Assembly: GCA_937879875.1 (NCBI GenBank)
Contig: CALFMN010000021.1
Location: 62,001 to 126,000 of the forward strand
Length of the DNA stretch: 64,000 nt
Source: an uncultured Chloroflexota bacterium
GTDB lineage: Bacteria; Chloroflexota; Dehalococcoidia; CAUJGQ01
Direction of reading: 5' to 3'
Shown here: positions 62,121 to 64,000 of the stretch, one piece after another
Layout of the letters: each line of letters starts with the position of its first letter
Position numbering within the stretch: the stretch's first letter is position 1
Notes under the pieces: generated by a model
The model's database searches: none
What the model was told of the DNA's origin: nothing
What the model saw: only the letters and a program-made list of their open reading frames with translations
Made by a program: the position numbers and the translations under genes

Positions 62121-63086
62121 GTGAACCAGTTCAGCCAGGACGCCGGCCAGCCTCCGGCCGCGCCGAGCGGCGGCGCCGATCTCTTCACCGTGTGGGCGAC
62201 CAGCACCCTGATCGGCGTCTACATCGTGCAAGACGGCGTCTTCGCGTGGGTCAACGAGACCTTTCGCCGCGACCTCGGCTACGAGGCGGGGGCGCTGGTT
62301 GGACGCGCGCCCCTGACGCTGATCCACGCGGACGATCGCCTGCTCGCCCATACGGCCGCGGTGCGCATGTTGCACGGCACGCTGCGCACGCCGTACGAGT
62401 TCCGCTATCTCACCCACGGCGGCGACGTGCGCTGGGCGCTGGAGACGGTGGCCTCGATTCCGTTCCACGGCCGGCGGGCGGTGCTCGGCAACTTCATGGA
62501 CATCACGGCGCGCAAAGACGCCGAAGCGCAGCTGGCCCACCAGGCCTTTCACGACCCGCTGACCGATCTGCCCAACCGCGCCCTGTTCATGGAGCGGCTG
62601 ACACGCGCCCTCACCCGGCGCGAGCGCCATCCCGGCGAAGCAGCCGTGCTCTACCTCGACCTCGACGGCTTCAAGGCGGTGAACGACTCGCTTGGCCATC
62701 ACGCCGGCGACCAACTGCTCACGGCCGTCGCGCGTCGGCTGAGCGGCAGCGTTCGCCCGAGCGACACCGTTGCCCGCCTGGGCGGCGATGAGTTCGCGGT
62801 ACTGCTGGAGGACATGCAGGCGCCGGCACATGCGCTGCGCGTCGCCGAAGACCTGATCGCCGCGCTGCGCGAGCCCTTCATCGTCACCGGCCACCAGGTC
62901 GCGGTGACGAGCAGCGCCGGGGTCACGGTGAGCCGGCCGCTGGTCGCCTCGCCGGAAGGGCTGCTGCGCGAGGCCGACGCGGCGCTGTATCTCGCCAAGG
63001 CGCGGGGCAAAGCCTGCGCCGTGCTCGCCGTGCCAGACGCGATCCGCACCGCCCGTCCGGAGCTGAGCGAGATCCCGGCCGCGTAG
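62121..63086 (+). CDS. PAS-GGDEF diguanylate cyclase
   Basis: This 321-residue cytoplasmic protein has a PAS domain (about 20-135; GVYIVQDGVFAWVNETFRRD, GRRAVLGNFMDITARKDAEA) and a GGDEF domain with DPLTDLPNRALFMERL and ARLGGDEFAVLLED (GGDEF at 221-225). The I-site RPSD (212-215) lies five residues before GGDEF, so product inhibition by c-di-GMP is expected. It makes c-di-GMP from GTP. The same window holds a c-di-GMP-I riboswitch, giving maker and sensor about 15 kb apart. GTG 62121 is preferred, with GGGAG upstream. Confidence 0.9.
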   Translation: MNQFSQDAGQPPAAPSGGADLFTVWATSTLIGVYIVQDGVFAWVNETFRRDLGYEAGALVGRAPLTLIHADDRLLAHTAAVRMLHGTLRTPYEFRYLTHGGDVRWALETVASIPFHGRRAVLGNFMDITARKDAEAQLAHQAFHDPLTDLPNRALFMERLTRALTRRERHPGEAAVLYLDLDGFKAVNDSLGHHAGDQLLTAVARRLSGSVRPSDTVARLGGDEFAVLLEDMQAPAHALRVAEDLIAALREPFIVTGHQVAVTSSAGVTVSRPLVASPEGLLREADAALYLAKARGKACAVLAVPDAIRTARPELSEIPAA

Positions 63087-63246
63087 CCCGGCCGCACGCT
63101 CAGCCTCACACGGCCTCGTTCATCCCCGGCGTACTGTTAAAGCCGCGCGTGGCGACGTACGCTGCGATCGAGAGCGGCAACCTGGCTCGGGCCGTGCGTT
63201 CGCTCACGGCGGCACGGGACGGTCCACGCCGCGGCGAGGGATCGCG

Positions 63247-64000
63247 ATGGGCGGCACACTCACGGTCGGCCGGATCGCCGGGATCAAGGTCCGTGTGCAT
63301 TTTAGCTGGGTCGTGGTGCTCGTGCTGCTGGTCTGGTCGCTGGCCGCGAGCGAGTTTCCCAGCGCTTATCCGCACTGGAGCCAGGCCGAGTACTGGGTCA
63401 CGGCCACGATCGCCTCGCTGCTGCTGTTCGTCTCCGTGCTGGTCCACGAGCTCAGCCACTCACTGGTCGCGCGGGCACGCGGCCTCTCGGTCGCCTCGAT
63501 CACACTGTTTATCTTCGGCGGCGTCTCACAGATCGAGCAGGAAGCACGCACGCCGGGCGTCGAGTTCGCCGTGGCCGTCGTCGGTCCGCTGGCGAGCCTG
63601 ATCATCGCCGGCATCTGCTTTGCGCTCACGCCGCTCGCCGGCGCGGTCAGCCAGCAGACAAAGGCGGTGTTGGTCTACCTCGGCGCGGTCAATCTGCTGC
63701 TGGGCATTTTCAACCTGCTGCCCGGCTTCCCGCTGGACGGGGGCCGCGTCCTGCGCTCGCTGGTCTGGCGGGCCACGCACAGCCCCGTACGCGGCACGGT
63801 GGTCGCGGCGTCGGTGGGGCGGCTGATCGGCTTTTTGATGATCATCGGCGGCGTGATCGCCACGTTCAGCGGCGCCGGCTTCAGCGGCCTCTGGATCGCC
63901 TTCATCGGCTGGTTTCTGGACAACGCGGCCAGCGCCTCGCTGCAGCAGACGGCCGTGCACGGCGTGATCAGCGGCGCCCATGTCTCCGACGCGATGACCA
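63247..64000 (+). CDS. Site-2 protease family (M50) membrane metalloprotease, truncated by window end
   Basis: This protein starts with GAGGG upstream of ATG 63247 and runs off the window after about 251 residues. It has the zinc motif HELSH (67-71) within SVLVHELSHSLVARARGLSV, membrane helices, and the second motif FNLLPGFPLDGGRVLRSLVW with the third ligand Asp. The last residues (HGVISGAHVSDAMT) look like the start of a CBS-domain pair, common in this branch. It cleaves membrane substrates within the bilayer. Confidence 0.88.
   Translation, partial: MGGTLTVGRIAGIKVRVHFSWVVVLVLLVWSLAASEFPSAYPHWSQAEYWVTATIASLLLFVSVLVHELSHSLVARARGLSVASITLFIFGGVSQIEQEARTPGVEFAVAVVGPLASLIIAGICFALTPLAGAVSQQTKAVLVYLGAVNLLLGIFNLLPGFPLDGGRVLRSLVWRATHSPVRGTVVAASVGRLIGFLMIIGGVIATFSGAGFSGLWIAFIGWFLDNAASASLQQTAVHGVISGAHVSDAMT

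Overview
This is a 64 kb stretch of a high-GC bacterial chromosome. The gene content suggests a soil- or sediment-type Chloroflexota (Thermomicrobia/Dehalococcoidia-like): a fused EtfBA, a class III cyclase-ATPase-TPR signalling protein, several DinB-like proteins, a D-aminoacylase-type amidohydrolase, hydantoinase/acetone-carboxylase-like subunits, and secreted proteins with Pro/Thr linkers. That assignment is inference; no rRNA or ribosomal marker lies in the window. I saw no tRNA, rRNA, CRISPR array or prophage.

Layout. 0-10.3 kb: membrane PP2C phosphatase with a LysM-like tail, two secreted proteins of unknown role, fused EtfBA, SthA-type transhydrogenase, SH3b-M23 endopeptidase. 10.4-20.7 kb: small metabolic and regulatory genes (DinB, MarR, DoxX, an Lrp-type gene broken by TGA, radical SAM, VOC, an ArsR + SRPBCC pair, methyltransferase, D-aminoacylase, SDR) and an aminotransferase with a large internal deletion. 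20.9-26 kb: an IS110 remnant, then hyuA-hyuB, with a zinc-ribbon tail on HyuB. 26-34.7 kb: DinB, LacI regulator, SDR, cyclase-ATPase, a thioredoxin-like two-domain protein, and a UGSC-family selenoprotein read through an in-frame TGA. 34.9-43 kb: a graveyard of IS701, IS630 (two) and ISL3 transposases with host-gene fragments. 43-51.6 kb: 2-hydroxyacid dehydrogenase, a truncated HxlR regulator next to an intact operator and a VOC gene, an OB-fold protein, and two large secreted proteins sharing a carbohydrate-binding-like module. One of the two is preceded by a c-di-GMP-I riboswitch. 52-64 kb: PD40 propeller protein, SufR-like regulator, TPR protein, phnDCE-type transporter, CoA-transferase and enoyl-CoA hydratase, ArsR, a PAS-GGDEF diguanylate cyclase with an I-site, and a truncated site-2 protease.

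Three things stand out. (1) The selenoprotein gene at 34211-34729 would be annotated as two fragments by standard callers; the Sec codon, UGSC motif and a hairpin right after the UGA are all visible. (2) The c-di-GMP-I riboswitch at about 47452-47557 has a downstream CCUCCUC segment exactly complementary to the GAGGAGG ribosome site of the secreted gene, and a diguanylate cyclase is encoded in the same window. (3) Two families of intergenic inverted-repeat elements are present. Family A (three copies, about 6.8, 28.1 and 51.7 kb) has conserved flanks around a 20-nt hairpin whose stem sequence differs in every copy but keeps its base pairing. Family B (seven full or half copies) is built on CTCCCAATCCTGGGAG-type ends, and one copy supplies the C-terminus of the cyclase protein.

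Start codons were chosen by ribosome-binding site and conserved N-termini, so many genes are shorter than the longest open frame.
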